DNA from: Acidobacteriota bacterium
GTDB taxonomy: Bacteria; Acidobacteriota; Terriglobia; Bryobacterales; Bryobacteraceae
DNA length: 64,000 nt
Assembly (NCBI GenBank): GCA_025353165.1
Contig: JANXRE010000104.1
Location: forward strand, 1 to 64,000
Direction of reading: 5' to 3'
Of this stretch, positions 28,416 to 36,930 are shown one piece after another. The notes under the pieces are model-generated. The model did not search any database, was not told where the DNA came from, and saw nothing but the letters and a program-made list of their open reading frames with translations. The position numbers were made by a program, and so were the translations under genes. Numbering within the stretch: the stretch's first letter is position 1; each line of letters opens with the position of its first letter.

Positions 28416-30716
28416 TCAAGCCAGATCGTACTTTTCGTGATGCACGGCGGGGTCGCTCGTCACCAGCACCGGCCGTTTGAGAATTTCCTCGAGTTCCTCA
28501 AGGTAGTGATTGCTGTTCGACTTCAGCACTTTCGCCACGTCCGGGTGAACGCGCAGGAGCACTTCCGGCCCGTCCACCGCCTTGGCGATCTTCTGAGCTT
28601 CGGTGAGGATCTCGCTGATCACCGTCTGAACGCTTTTCACGTAGCCCGCGCCTTCACAATACGGGCACGGCGAGCACAGCGTGCGCTCCAGACTCTGCTT
28701 CACGCGTTTCCGAGTGATTGCGACGAGTCCGAAATCGTTGAACTGGAGAATCTTGTTCGGCGCGCGGTCGGCCCGCATCGCCTCTTCGAGCGCCTGCATC
28801 ACTTTCTGGCGATTCTTGCGCTCGTCCATGTCGATGAAGTCGATGACGATGATACCGCCGAGGTCGCGCAGACGGATCTGCCGGACGATCTCCTTCACCG
28901 CTTCCGTGTTTGTCTTTACGATGGTGTCTTCGAGCCGGTTCGATTTTCCGACGAACTTGCCGGTGTTGATGTCGATGGCGACCAGCGCCTCGGTCTGGTT
29001 GATGACGATGTACCCGCCGGACTTGAGCCAGACCTTGGGGCGAAGCGCCTTCTCCATTTCATTCGTGATGTTGAAGGCGTCGAAGATGGGAGCCTCGCGG
29101 GTGTACATCTTCACTCGCGAAACCAACGCGGGCTGGAAGCGCTGCACAAAACTCAGGACGCTTTCGTACATCTCCTCGCTGTCCGCCCAGATCGCTTTGA
29201 AGGAGTCGTTCAACTGGTCGCGCAGAAGCCGCTGCGTAAGGTCGAGATCGTGGTGCAGCAGAGCCGGGGCCTTCCGCCGCTCCGCCTTCTGGCGGATATC
29301 GAGCCACAACTTCGCGAGAAACTTCATGTCGGCGCCGATCTCGTCCTCGGTGTGGCCTTCGCCGGCTGTGCGGATAATGTAGCCGCCTTGAATCCCGGCC
29401 CGGTGCTTTTGGAGAATCTTCTTGAGCCTGAGACGCTCATCGTCGCTGGCGATTTTACGGGATACGCCCATGTGATCGAGCGTGGGCATGTAGACGACGT
29501 ACCGGCCGGGCATCGCGATATGCGAGGTAATGCGCGCGCCCTTCTGCCCAAGCGGCTCTTTGGCGATCTGGACCAGAATCTCCTGGCCCTCCTTCAGCAG
29601 GTCCGTGATTAAGGGCTGGGGCCCACGATCTCTTTCCGGACGGGGGTCCGGTGGCGGTGGTGGTGGTGGCGGTTCGGGCCGGGCGGCCGGCTTGTGTTCC
29701 ACCCGGGGCGGCGGTTCTGGCCGCGATTCCGGCCGTGCCTCATTGGGATTACCGCCGCGCGTGCGCCGGCGCGACCGCCGCGAAACGCGGTGCATGTAGC
29801 GGCCGCTCTGGTCCCGCACCGAGGCCTGGGCCGGCTCGGTCCCGTCCTCGGGTGCCGCAGCCTCGGCGGCCTCGCCAGCTGGCTCGGCTTCGGGCTCGGG
29901 TTCCGATTCGGAAACCACTCCCTCACGGTCGTGACTCGGAATCGACTCTTCCGAGCTGCGCGCGTCAGCAAGCGGTTCTTCCTGGCCGGGAGAATCGGGG
30001 ATCGCATTCGTGGCAGGATGCTCTTCCGGCTCGTCCTTCGAGAGCACCAGGATGTCGTCCGGCAGTTTCTCGACGTCCCCTGCCGGCTCAGGCTCTTCCT
30101 CCTGGCCGCGATACTTCGCCAGGGATTCGCCGGGCAAAACCAGGAAGTCGTCGGGCTGTTCCGCCACCGGGGGACGCTCCGGCGAGTCTTCCGGTTCCGG
30201 GGCACCTGCCTTTTCTCCGCCGGGAGAAGCGTACTTGGATTCGGGGAATCCCCGGCCCCGTCCGCGGCGGCGGCGTGACCGGCGGCCGTTCCTGCGATCG
30301 CGCGAATCCGCGCTTTCGCGGTCCGGCTGATCGGCGGCCGGCGCGAGCGCTTCGACGGGCGCGGAAGTTACTTCGGCTTCCGGTTCGGGCCCAAAGGCCG
30401 GCTCTTCCATCGGTTCCGGCGGACGTGGAGGCTCCACCGAACGCTCGGGGCGGCTGCCCCGGTCGTCCAATCTCTCGATCTCCTCGTTTTCCTCAAAGAA
30501 GTCCGACACGTACAGAAACGTGTCCCGCTCCAATCCAAGGTCCACGAAAGCCGACTGCATTCCCGGCAGTACGCGGGTGACGCGCCCCTTGTGAATGCTG
30601 CCCGCCAGGGAATATTCATTCTGGCGTTGAAAATAGATCTCGACCAGTTGGTCGTCTTCCAGAACCGCCACTCTGGTTTCCTGGCGGTTGGAGGAAATTA
30701 CTAATTCTTTTGTCAC
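28416..30716 (-). CDS. rng: Ribonuclease E/G family protein with a large insertion in the S1 domain
   Basis: 766 residues, GTG start. The N-terminal S1 half is VGRxxxVLPGMQSAFVDLG-like (GRVTRVLPGMQSAFVDLG). The S1 domain is split by an insertion at about residues 88-366, rich in Glu, Pro and Ala, with an Arg cluster (RRSRRRRGRGRG) likely to bind RNA. The second S1 half and catalytic core follow: VAIDINTG and IVIDFIDMDERKN with metal-binding Asp residues, then the zinc-link CPYCEGAGY. RNase E/G cleaves single-stranded RNA in mRNA decay and rRNA processing. A copy of repeat family A is in frame at about residues 248-267. It is downstream of rodA but separated by 283 bp. Confidence 0.92.
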   Translation of the reverse strand: MTKELVISSNRQETRVAVLEDDQLVEIYFQRQNEYSLAGSIHKGRVTRVLPGMQSAFVDLGLERDTFLYVSDFFEENEEIERLDDRGSRPERSVEPPRPPEPMEEPAFGPEPEAEVTSAPVEALAPAADQPDRESADSRDRRNGRRSRRRRGRGRGFPESKYASPGGEKAGAPEPEDSPERPPVAEQPDDFLVLPGESLAKYRGQEEEPEPAGDVEKLPDDILVLSKDEPEEHPATNAIPDSPGQEEPLADARSSEESIPSHDREGVVSESEPEPEAEPAGEAAEAAAPEDGTEPAQASVRDQSGRYMHRVSRRSRRRTRGGNPNEARPESRPEPPPRVEHKPAARPEPPPPPPPPDPRPERDRGPQPLITDLLKEGQEILVQIAKEPLGQKGARITSHIAMPGRYVVYMPTLDHMGVSRKIASDDERLRLKKILQKHRAGIQGGYIIRTAGEGHTEDEIGADMKFLAKLWLDIRQKAERRKAPALLHHDLDLTQRLLRDQLNDSFKAIWADSEEMYESVLSFVQRFQPALVSRVKMYTREAPIFDAFNITNEMEKALRPKVWLKSGGYIVINQTEALVAIDINTGKFVGKSNRLEDTIVKTNTEAVKEIVRQIRLRDLGGIIVIDFIDMDERKNRQKVMQALEEAMRADRAPNKILQFNDFGLVAITRKRVKQSLERTLCSPCPYCEGAGYVKSVQTVISEILTEAQKIAKAVDGPEVLLRVHPDVAKVLKSNSNHYLEELEEILKRPVLVTSDPAVHHEKYDLA
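29916..29975. repeat. Interspersed palindrome family A, copy 3, inside rng
   Basis: About 60 bp matching copy 1 (2381-2444) over both arms, with the shared segments cggtcg, actcgg and gcgcgcgtcagcaagcgg. It lies in the coding sequence of the rng insertion and is translated on the minus strand as PLADARSSEE followed by SIPSHDREGV. It has 60 bases, so the frame is preserved. Confidence 0.72.
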
Positions 30717-30751
30717 GTTTCATCTCCGCTGCTATCGGTCCAGGCGGTCCG

Positions 30752-30997
30752 TCACGGAGTACGATCGTAGAAATCGGGCGCGGCTGCCGGCCGGGAATGG
30801 AGTGTCCTCAAACACTCCCGGCAAAACTTGTGGAACCGGCATGCGCTCCAGGGCGCCGGCAGAAGGCGGAAGCGCTTTCGGCGCGCCGCATCTGCCACCG
30901 GCTCGAAAAACTCATTCAGCACCGAGCCTGTCGAACTACTCAACCTCCGGGCAATCGAAACCGCGAAGACCCGTTTAATGGCGGGGGGGCCCGCCAT
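30752..30997 (-). CDS. Possible small protein between rodA and rng
   Basis: An 81-codon frame starting two bases after the rodA stop and ending 35 bases before the rng start. It encodes a basic protein with a CRFHKFCREC segment, spaced C-x2-H-x2-C-x2-C, which could bind zinc, and a FRLLPAPW stretch. There is no clear Shine-Dalgarno, and the start codon lies in a hairpin (30978-30997). I do not recognise it; conservation in relatives would be needed to accept it. Without it, this 283 bp region holds only the hairpin. Confidence 0.3.
   Translation of the reverse strand: MAGPPAIKRVFAVSIARRLSSSTGSVLNEFFEPVADAARRKRFRLLPAPWSACRFHKFCRECLRTLHSRPAAAPDFYDRTP
30978..30997 (-). terminator. GC-rich hairpin directly after rodA
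   Basis: A perfect 8 bp stem (ATGGCGGG / CCCGCCAT) with a four-base loop, beginning three bases after the rodA stop on the minus strand. No T run follows, so it is not a canonical intrinsic terminator. It may protect the 3' end of the mre-rodA message or hide the start codon of the small frame at 30752-30997. Confidence 0.4.
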
Positions 30998-30999
30998 GC

Positions 31000-32094
31000 T
31001 CAGTTCACAAACCTCCGAAGCCGGACATTGTTGACCAAGCCCAGCATCAGGAAAATAGACAGAATATTCGAGCCGCCCGCGCTCATCAGCGGCAGCGGGA
31101 TGCCGGTTACCGGCATGCGCCCGACCACCATTCCCACATTCACGAGCAAATGAAACAACAGCAGCGCCGCGACGCCCATGCAGATGTACAGACCGGCCCG
31201 GTCCGGAGCAGTCTGAGCATTTTGAATAATCTGCATCAGCAGCAGGAAGTACAACCCCAGCACTACGACGACTCCGACAAAGCCATGCTCTTCGGAAAAA
31301 GCCGAAAAGACAAAATCCGTGGGCGCCATCGGCAGGAATCGGAGCTGTGTCTGCGTGCCCCGGGTTACGCCGCGGCCCCAAATACCGCCCTGGCCGACCG
31401 CAATCTTCGATTGGATGACCTGATAGCCACGACCCTTGGGGTCGAGCATGGGGTCAATAAAAGTAACCAAACGATCGCGTTGGAAATCCTTCAAAAAATG
31501 CCATCCTACCGGTAAGACAACCGCCAGCAGGACCGCGAGCGCAATGACATACTTCCACCGCAGCCCGGCGAGAAACACGCCGATTGCCAGGATCGGAAGG
31601 TACGTCAGGGACGTTCCCAAATCCGGCTGAGCCATCACCAGGACCAGCGGCACCGCCACCAGCCCTCCCAGCTTCACCAGATCGCTCCCTTCCAACTCAC
31701 GGTCGCCTTTTCGGTCGGAAAGGTAGCGAGCTACCAACAAGACTATCACTAATTTTACGAACTCCGAGACTTGCAGATGGAAGCCTCCGATGCCGATCCA
31801 GCGGCGCGCTCCGTACACCGTTTTCCCCAGGACAAAAGTCGCGCCCAGCCCCAGGATGGACAGACCGTAAAGCAAGGTGGACTGCGACATCAGATTGTGG
31901 TAGTCAATCAAAGTGACCATCCACATCAAGACGAGTCCCACACCGACCCAGACAATTTGCTTCCACCACGAGTCGTGCCACGTCGGATTGTCGTGGGTGG
32001 CGCTGAAGATCTGGAGGACGCCCACGCCGCAGAGCGCCAGCGTGAGCGCGATCAGGGTCCAATCGAAGTCGCGGAGAGATCGATAGTGCGGCAT
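31000..32094 (-). CDS. rodA: Peptidoglycan glycosyltransferase RodA
   Basis: 364 residues, a SEDS-family membrane protein with about ten helices. RodA polymerises lipid II for cell elongation together with PBP2. Visible signatures are GARRWIGIGGFHLQVSEFVKL, split here by loop residues, MAQPDLGTSLTYLPI, SKIAVGQGGIWGRG, APTDFVFSAFSEEHGF with the conserved acidic loop, and GIPLPLMSAGGSNIL near the end. The start codon directly abuts the mrdA stop. It is the last gene of the shape operon before the hairpin. Confidence 0.95.
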   Translation of the reverse strand: MPHYRSLRDFDWTLIALTLALCGVGVLQIFSATHDNPTWHDSWWKQIVWVGVGLVLMWMVTLIDYHNLMSQSTLLYGLSILGLGATFVLGKTVYGARRWIGIGGFHLQVSEFVKLVIVLLVARYLSDRKGDRELEGSDLVKLGGLVAVPLVLVMAQPDLGTSLTYLPILAIGVFLAGLRWKYVIALAVLLAVVLPVGWHFLKDFQRDRLVTFIDPMLDPKGRGYQVIQSKIAVGQGGIWGRGVTRGTQTQLRFLPMAPTDFVFSAFSEEHGFVGVVVVLGLYFLLLMQIIQNAQTAPDRAGLYICMGVAALLLFHLLVNVGMVVGRMPVTGIPLPLMSAGGSNILSIFLMLGLVNNVRLRRFVN

Positions 32095-34005
32095 CTATTC
32101 CGCGCCCACCGGCGTGGCGAGCGGTCTCAGCAGCAGGGCTAGGGGCTGCGGCACCAGCGGAACCAACGCGACCTGCCGCGCCGGATTCCGGGCTTTCTTG
32201 TCGAAATAGGCTTTAATTACGTCGCGCACGATCGGAGCTGCCTGGGGCCCGTGCTCGCCATTCTCGAACAGCGCGACCACGATGATCTCGGGCGCTTGGC
32301 GCGGGGCGAACCCTACAAACCAGGCGTTGTCCTTCATGTTTCGGTCGCCCTTCTTGGCTTTCAGGACGTCGTTTGAAGCGAGCTGCGCGGTTCCCGTTTT
32401 ACCGCACACGTCCAGCCCGGGCAGATGGGCGACGGTCGCCGTCCCGCCCTCGTTTACCACGGCCCACATTCCGTAAATCACCCGGTTCACGTTCTCCAGG
32501 TTGAGGTTGCCGCGCTCGGCCTCGACTTTCTTGCCGTCCTTCACCACGTGGGGGCGCGCCCAGACGCCGCCGGTCGCGATCCCGCCAATCGCGTGCGCCA
32601 GTTGAAGCGGCGTCACCGTAGTGGCACCCTGTCCGATCGAGACGGAAATCGTTTCGCCGGCGTACCACTTCTGCCGGAAATTACGCATCTTCCACTTGGT
32701 TGAGGGAACCACGCCGGAGGCTTCGTTCGGCAAGTCGATGCCTGTCTTCCTGCCAAGCCCCGCCATCTCCGCGTACTTCGCGATGTTGTCGATCCCCAGT
32801 TTGTTGCCGACGTTATAGAAGTAAACGTCGCAGGATTGCGCGATGCCTTTGTGCAACGAAACCGCCCCGTGACCGCCCTTCTTGTGGCACTTGAAATAGC
32901 GGCCGTAGAAACTAGCCCCTCCGGAACAGTGAACGCCCCAATCCTCATCGATGGTTCCCGTTTCGAGCCCGGCCAGAGCCATGATCGGCTTGAATGTCGA
33001 TCCCGGCGCAAGCTGCGCCTGAATGGCGCGATTCAGCAGAGGGTTGTACGGGTTCTCGACAATCTCCTTCCATGCCGCGGCCTTGATGCGCCCCGCGAAT
33101 ATGTTCGGATCGAACGACGGCCGGCTGACCATGGCCAGCAGCTCGCCACTGCGCGGATCGAGAGCCACGACTGCGCCGCGCTTGCCCTCCATCGCCAGTT
33201 CGGCGACCGCCTGCAGATCCAGGTCCAGCGTGAGTTGAAGCGTGCGCCCGGGCGCGGCCTCTTTGTACGCAACTACGCCGCGTTCCCGCCCAAAGCTGTC
33301 CACCATCACTTGCCGCTGGCCGTCCACGCCGGTGAGGATGTCGTTGTACTGCCGCTCGATTCCAAACTTGCCGACGATATCTCCCGGATTGAACTTGGCG
33401 AAGTCCGGCGAATCGAGCTCCTGCTCGCTCACCTCACCGACATAGCCAATCACATGCGCGGCCACGCCATCGCGAGGATAGAGCCGCCGGTCGGAATGAA
33501 AGAGCTCCAGTTCCGGGAACGCGCTTGGATCGCGATGCGATTCGACGAACGCGAGATCCGCCATCGACAGATCGGACTTGATGATGACGGGGGTGTATTT
33601 GGGACGGGATTCGAAGCGGCGGACGCGCCCCGCTAGATCTTCGTAGTCCAGCCCGAGCCCTTCCGCGATCTGCCTCAAGTGCTCGTATTTGAGCATCTGG
33701 CGATTCAGCAGAACGCTGTAGGACGGCGCGTTGTCGACGATCACGCGCCCGTCCCGATCGAGAATCTTGCCGCGCGGCGCGAGCACCGGAAGCGCCTTGT
33801 AACTGTTGCGGAATGCCTGCTCGCTGTAGAATTCGGGATTACGGATCTGCAGGTCCCAGAACGCAATCACCAGGAACACGAACACCGCGACCGAGAGGTA
33901 CTGGAAGAACGCGATTTTCCCTCCGGCGATGCGGGTGTCGTCGTGGAGCGGCCCGGTCTGCTGCTGTTCCCGATCCACCGGACGTCCGGTTGCTGCTGGG
34001 TTCAC
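32095..34005 (-). CDS. mrdA: Penicillin-binding protein 2 (elongasome transpeptidase)
   Basis: 636 residues. One N-terminal membrane helix (about 28-50) anchors the protein, followed by the PBP dimerisation domain and a transpeptidase domain. The active-site motifs are GSTFK with Ser at about residue 336, SCD (QSCDVYFYN), and CGKTGTAQ. It crosslinks peptidoglycan during elongation with RodA. The C-terminal 25 residues are Pro/Leu-rich. It lies between mreD and rodA, a standard order, with 34 bp to mreD and none to rodA. Confidence 0.96.
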   Translation of the reverse strand: MNPAATGRPVDREQQQTGPLHDDTRIAGGKIAFFQYLSVAVFVFLVIAFWDLQIRNPEFYSEQAFRNSYKALPVLAPRGKILDRDGRVIVDNAPSYSVLLNRQMLKYEHLRQIAEGLGLDYEDLAGRVRRFESRPKYTPVIIKSDLSMADLAFVESHRDPSAFPELELFHSDRRLYPRDGVAAHVIGYVGEVSEQELDSPDFAKFNPGDIVGKFGIERQYNDILTGVDGQRQVMVDSFGRERGVVAYKEAAPGRTLQLTLDLDLQAVAELAMEGKRGAVVALDPRSGELLAMVSRPSFDPNIFAGRIKAAAWKEIVENPYNPLLNRAIQAQLAPGSTFKPIMALAGLETGTIDEDWGVHCSGGASFYGRYFKCHKKGGHGAVSLHKGIAQSCDVYFYNVGNKLGIDNIAKYAEMAGLGRKTGIDLPNEASGVVPSTKWKMRNFRQKWYAGETISVSIGQGATTVTPLQLAHAIGGIATGGVWARPHVVKDGKKVEAERGNLNLENVNRVIYGMWAVVNEGGTATVAHLPGLDVCGKTGTAQLASNDVLKAKKGDRNMKDNAWFVGFAPRQAPEIIVVALFENGEHGPQAAPIVRDVIKAYFDKKARNPARQVALVPLVPQPLALLLRPLATPVGAE

Positions 34006-34039
34006 TTGGGATCTCCGCCGCGCGGCACCCCGCCGCGGC

Positions 34040-34570
34040 TCATTCCGTTACCCTCAGTTTATCCAACATGTGGAAAAGGGGGATAGCCACGGCAGCGTTC
34101 AACAGGCCGAGAATGAGCGTCTGCTGGGCGTTGAAGTCGATCGCCTGGCCCAGCAGCGCGCGCGCCATCACCCAATAGAAAAACTCGTGGAAGAAGAAGA
34201 AGAAAAAGCCGAGAATAAAGCGGATCGCAAGGTTGCCGACATCAAAGCGCAAGCTGACCGACGCCGCGAAATAACCCACCAGCGTCATCACAATGCCGAA
34301 CATCCCAACCGGCTTGTCGGAAAGCGAATCCTGCATCAGGCCGACAGCAGCCCCGAAGAACACGCCCGCCATTTGCGAACGGCGCATCAGCGCGAAATAA
34401 ACGACCACCAGCAGAGGCAGAGAAAGATAGGAGAGCTGCGGGATGAGCTGGGGGACGTAGACCTTGAATAGTATGGCCACCAGCGGGGCGATGACGATCA
34501 CGACCGGCCGGTAGCGGGAGATGCCGCGCTTTCGCTGGAGCGCGAGCACCGCCTCGTTGAATTCTGTCAT
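34040..34570 (-). CDS. mreD: Rod shape-determining protein MreD
   Basis: 176 residues with about five hydrophobic helices, including PVVIVIAPLVAILFKVYVP and IRFILGFFFFFFHEFFYWVM with its run of six Phe. MreD is a small inner-membrane partner of MreC and MreB. Its middle has GVFFGAAVGLMQDSLSDKP, matching the conserved G-(x)n-GLxxD pattern of the family. Position directly after mreC (6 bp) and before mrdA supports the call, since MreD sequences are weakly conserved. Confidence 0.92.
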   Translation of the reverse strand: MTEFNEAVLALQRKRGISRYRPVVIVIAPLVAILFKVYVPQLIPQLSYLSLPLLVVVYFALMRRSQMAGVFFGAAVGLMQDSLSDKPVGMFGIVMTLVGYFAASVSLRFDVGNLAIRFILGFFFFFFHEFFYWVMARALLGQAIDFNAQQTLILGLLNAAVAIPLFHMLDKLRVTE

Positions 34571-34576
34571 GGGCGG

Positions 34577-35710
34577 CTACTCATCGTCGGCCCGCGGCCG
34601 CGCCGGGGGACTTGGCTTAGCCTGCGCCGGTCCAGCCGGCTTCCTGTACTTCGGGTCGTCCGGATTCACGTTGAAATCCGGCGGCTTGCCGAACACGTAG
34701 CCGCCATACTTGTGCCCTTCGACTTCGCCGATCTTCTTATAACGATCCAGCAGTTTGTCCGCATCGGTTCCGGCCTCGGGCGCGCCCGTTGCTCCCGGTT
34801 TCTGGGTTTCCGGCTGCACCGCCGATTCCGCGGGCGGCGGAGGAGTCATCGACACCGGCCGCGAAGATTGCGGCCCGGAAACGTTGGGGATGGGCTGGTG
34901 CGCCCCCTCGAGCACGATGAGGACTTCCTCGAATCCGTTCTGGAACCCGCTCGGCACTACATAGATGTCCTTGGTGAACTTGCCGCTGCGAACCACACTG
35001 ACCTGCCCGACGGGCAGACCCTTGGGGAATACTCGATCCTCGCCGGAAGTGTAAAACCATTCTCCGGGCTCCACTTTTTCCTCGTTCTGCACTCCCTCGA
35101 CCACGCACGTCGGATCGCCCCGCCCCTTGACGACGCCGTGCACGCGATTCTTCTGCGAGATCACTCCCGCGCCAAAAGTCGCGTCGGTGATGAGCTGAAC
35201 CTGCGATGCGGTCGGAAAAACGTCGATCACCTTGCCGACTATGCCATCCGGCGTGATCACGCCCATGCCCCGCTCGACGGCGTTGCGGGATCCGCGGTCG
35301 ACGAATACCACCCGCGCATTGGAGCCCGTGGTGTTGCCGATAATGCGCGCGGGAAGCGTCCGGGAAGGAGATCGCTGCTGGAATTGCGAGAGCGCGCGCG
35401 CCCGGTCGGCCGTCGAGAGCTCGGTCTTGAGGAACTGGTTCTCCAGCTTCAAACGTCCGTTCTCGGATTTCAACCGCTTGTTGTCGTCCTTGACGTCCAG
35501 AAGGATGAAGTAATCGTGGAAGAACCCGCTGGTGTTGCCCCTGGCGCCTTCGATGATGCGGGCGAAAGGGGTGATGGCAGTAACGGCCCACACCCGGATC
35601 AGCCGGACCTGCTGGTTACTCTTGACCTGGTAGGCGAGCAGCAAGAGCTGAGCGGCAACCACGACCAGCAATACGGTCAGGTTCCGGAAGCGATTGATGA
35701 GGAAATCCAT
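34577..35710 (-). CDS. mreC: Rod shape-determining protein MreC
   Basis: 377 residues. A single N-terminal helix (about 10-28) is followed by a coiled coil (DDNKRLKSENGRLKLENQ) and the two beta domains of MreC, with NTTGSNARVVFVDRGS, ERGMGVITPDGIVGKV and SQVQLITDATFGAGV. MreC scaffolds the elongasome in the periplasm and activates PBP2. The C-terminus (about 280-377) is Pro-rich and disordered, with a final basic-acidic tail. It starts at ATG 35710, 33 bp after the mreB stop. Confidence 0.95.
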   Translation of the reverse strand: MDFLINRFRNLTVLLVVVAAQLLLLAYQVKSNQQVRLIRVWAVTAITPFARIIEGARGNTSGFFHDYFILLDVKDDNKRLKSENGRLKLENQFLKTELSTADRARALSQFQQRSPSRTLPARIIGNTTGSNARVVFVDRGSRNAVERGMGVITPDGIVGKVIDVFPTASQVQLITDATFGAGVISQKNRVHGVVKGRGDPTCVVEGVQNEEKVEPGEWFYTSGEDRVFPKGLPVGQVSVVRSGKFTKDIYVVPSGFQNGFEEVLIVLEGAHQPIPNVSGPQSSRPVSMTPPPPAESAVQPETQKPGATGAPEAGTDADKLLDRYKKIGEVEGHKYGGYVFGKPPDFNVNPDDPKYRKPAGPAQAKPSPPARPRADDE

Positions 35711-35743
35711 GGCCTGCGAGCGGGCGCTTGCCCGATGCTACTA

Positions 35744-36769
35744 CTATTCAATCGCAATCCGGCGCAGGAGTTTGAAATCCGTCAGCATCTTGCCGGTGCC
35801 CAGGCAGACGGACGCAAGCGGGTCTTCGGCGATGGAAACGGGCAGCCCCGTCTCCTCGCGGATTCGCTTGTCGAGATTCTTGAGCAGCGCGCCGCCGCCG
35901 GTCAGCACGATGCCGCGGTCGCTTATATCGGCGCTCAATTCCGGCGGCGTGCGCTCCAGCGCTACGCGAATGGCATTCATGATGGTCGCCACGCATTCAC
36001 CGAGGGCTTCGCGGATTTCGCCGTCTTCGATGGTCATGGTCTTGGGTACGCCCTCGATCAGGTTCCGCCCCTTGATCTCCATGATGAGCGGCTTATCCAG
36101 CGGATACGCCGATCCGATCTGCATCTTGATGGCTTCCGCCGTTCGCTCGCCGATCAGCAGGTTGTACTTGCGCTTCAGATACTGCATGATCGCGTCGTCC
36201 ATCTCGTTGCCGGCCACGCGAACGCTCCGGGCGTACACGATGCCCGACAGCGAAATCACGGCCACGTCCGTCGTGCCGCCGCCGATGTCCACCACCATGT
36301 TGCCCTGCGGCTCGGTGATCGGCAGGCCCGCTCCGATCGCGGCCACCATCGCCTGCTCCACCAGATGAACTTCGCTGGCCTTGGCGCGGTACGCCGAATC
36401 GATGACCGCCCGCTTTTCCACCTGGGTGATCTCGCTCGGCACGCCGATCACGATTCGCGGGTGAACCAGCATCTTGCGGCCGTGCGCCTTCTGAATGAAG
36501 TAATTCAGCATGCGCTCGGTCGTTTTGAAGTCGGCGATCACACCGTCCTTCATCGGGCGGATGGCGACAATGTTTCCAGGCGTGCGGCCTACCATGTCCT
36601 TGGCTTCCCGGCCGACCGCCTCGACTTCGCCGGTGTTCTTGTTGATGGCGACTATGGAGGGTTCGTTTACGACGATGCCCTTGCCTTTGGCGTACACAAG
36701 TGTGTTCGCAGTGCCCAAATCGATCGCGAGATCCGAAGAGAAAAGACTAAACAGCGAGCGAAGATTCAT
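35744..36769 (-). CDS. mreB: Rod shape-determining actin homologue MreB
   Basis: 341 residues, the usual length. Actin-fold phosphate loops are visible: DLGTANTLVYAKGKGIV at the N-terminus, VVDIGGGTTDVAVISL in the middle, and GIVLTGGGALLKNLD toward the end. MreB forms membrane-bound filaments that direct elongation. It is the first gene of a five-gene shape operon on the minus strand (mreB-mreC-mreD-mrdA-rodA). The start ATG at 36769 has a GAGAG purine tract 12 bases upstream. Confidence 0.97.
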   Translation of the reverse strand: MNLRSLFSLFSSDLAIDLGTANTLVYAKGKGIVVNEPSIVAINKNTGEVEAVGREAKDMVGRTPGNIVAIRPMKDGVIADFKTTERMLNYFIQKAHGRKMLVHPRIVIGVPSEITQVEKRAVIDSAYRAKASEVHLVEQAMVAAIGAGLPITEPQGNMVVDIGGGTTDVAVISLSGIVYARSVRVAGNEMDDAIMQYLKRKYNLLIGERTAEAIKMQIGSAYPLDKPLIMEIKGRNLIEGVPKTMTIEDGEIREALGECVATIMNAIRVALERTPPELSADISDRGIVLTGGGALLKNLDKRIREETGLPVSIAEDPLASVCLGTGKMLTDFKLLRRIAIE

Positions 36770-36930
36770 CGACTTATACGTCTCTCAAGCTCCTGGCGGG
36801 AGCGTAGGCATTCTTCTTCCTGTCGGGCCCTCGAAAAAACTAATCAAAGTAAAAGGAAATTACAGTGCAGAGGATAAGAACCGACTCCACCTGAGCGTAC
36901 CATAGCGCCTCGAAAGCATACACTGAGAGT
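36770..36930. promoter_or_regulatory. Divergent region upstream of the mre operon
   Basis: 161 bp between the mreB start and the GTG of the YVTN protein. It is more AT-rich than its surroundings around 36835-36875 and must hold the mre operon promoter. I do not see a convincing -35/-10 pair, so no hexamers are assigned. Confidence 0.4.

Noticed and set aside
30912-30955. Segment gagcctgtcgaactactcaa and flanks, resembling a REP-type sequence
   Set aside because: No second copy in the window and no clear palindrome; could be chance.
34712-36877. 721-codon open frame on the plus strand opposite mreC and mreB
   Set aside because: Antisense shadow of two well-defined shape genes; its composition is Arg/His/Leu-rich without any domain.
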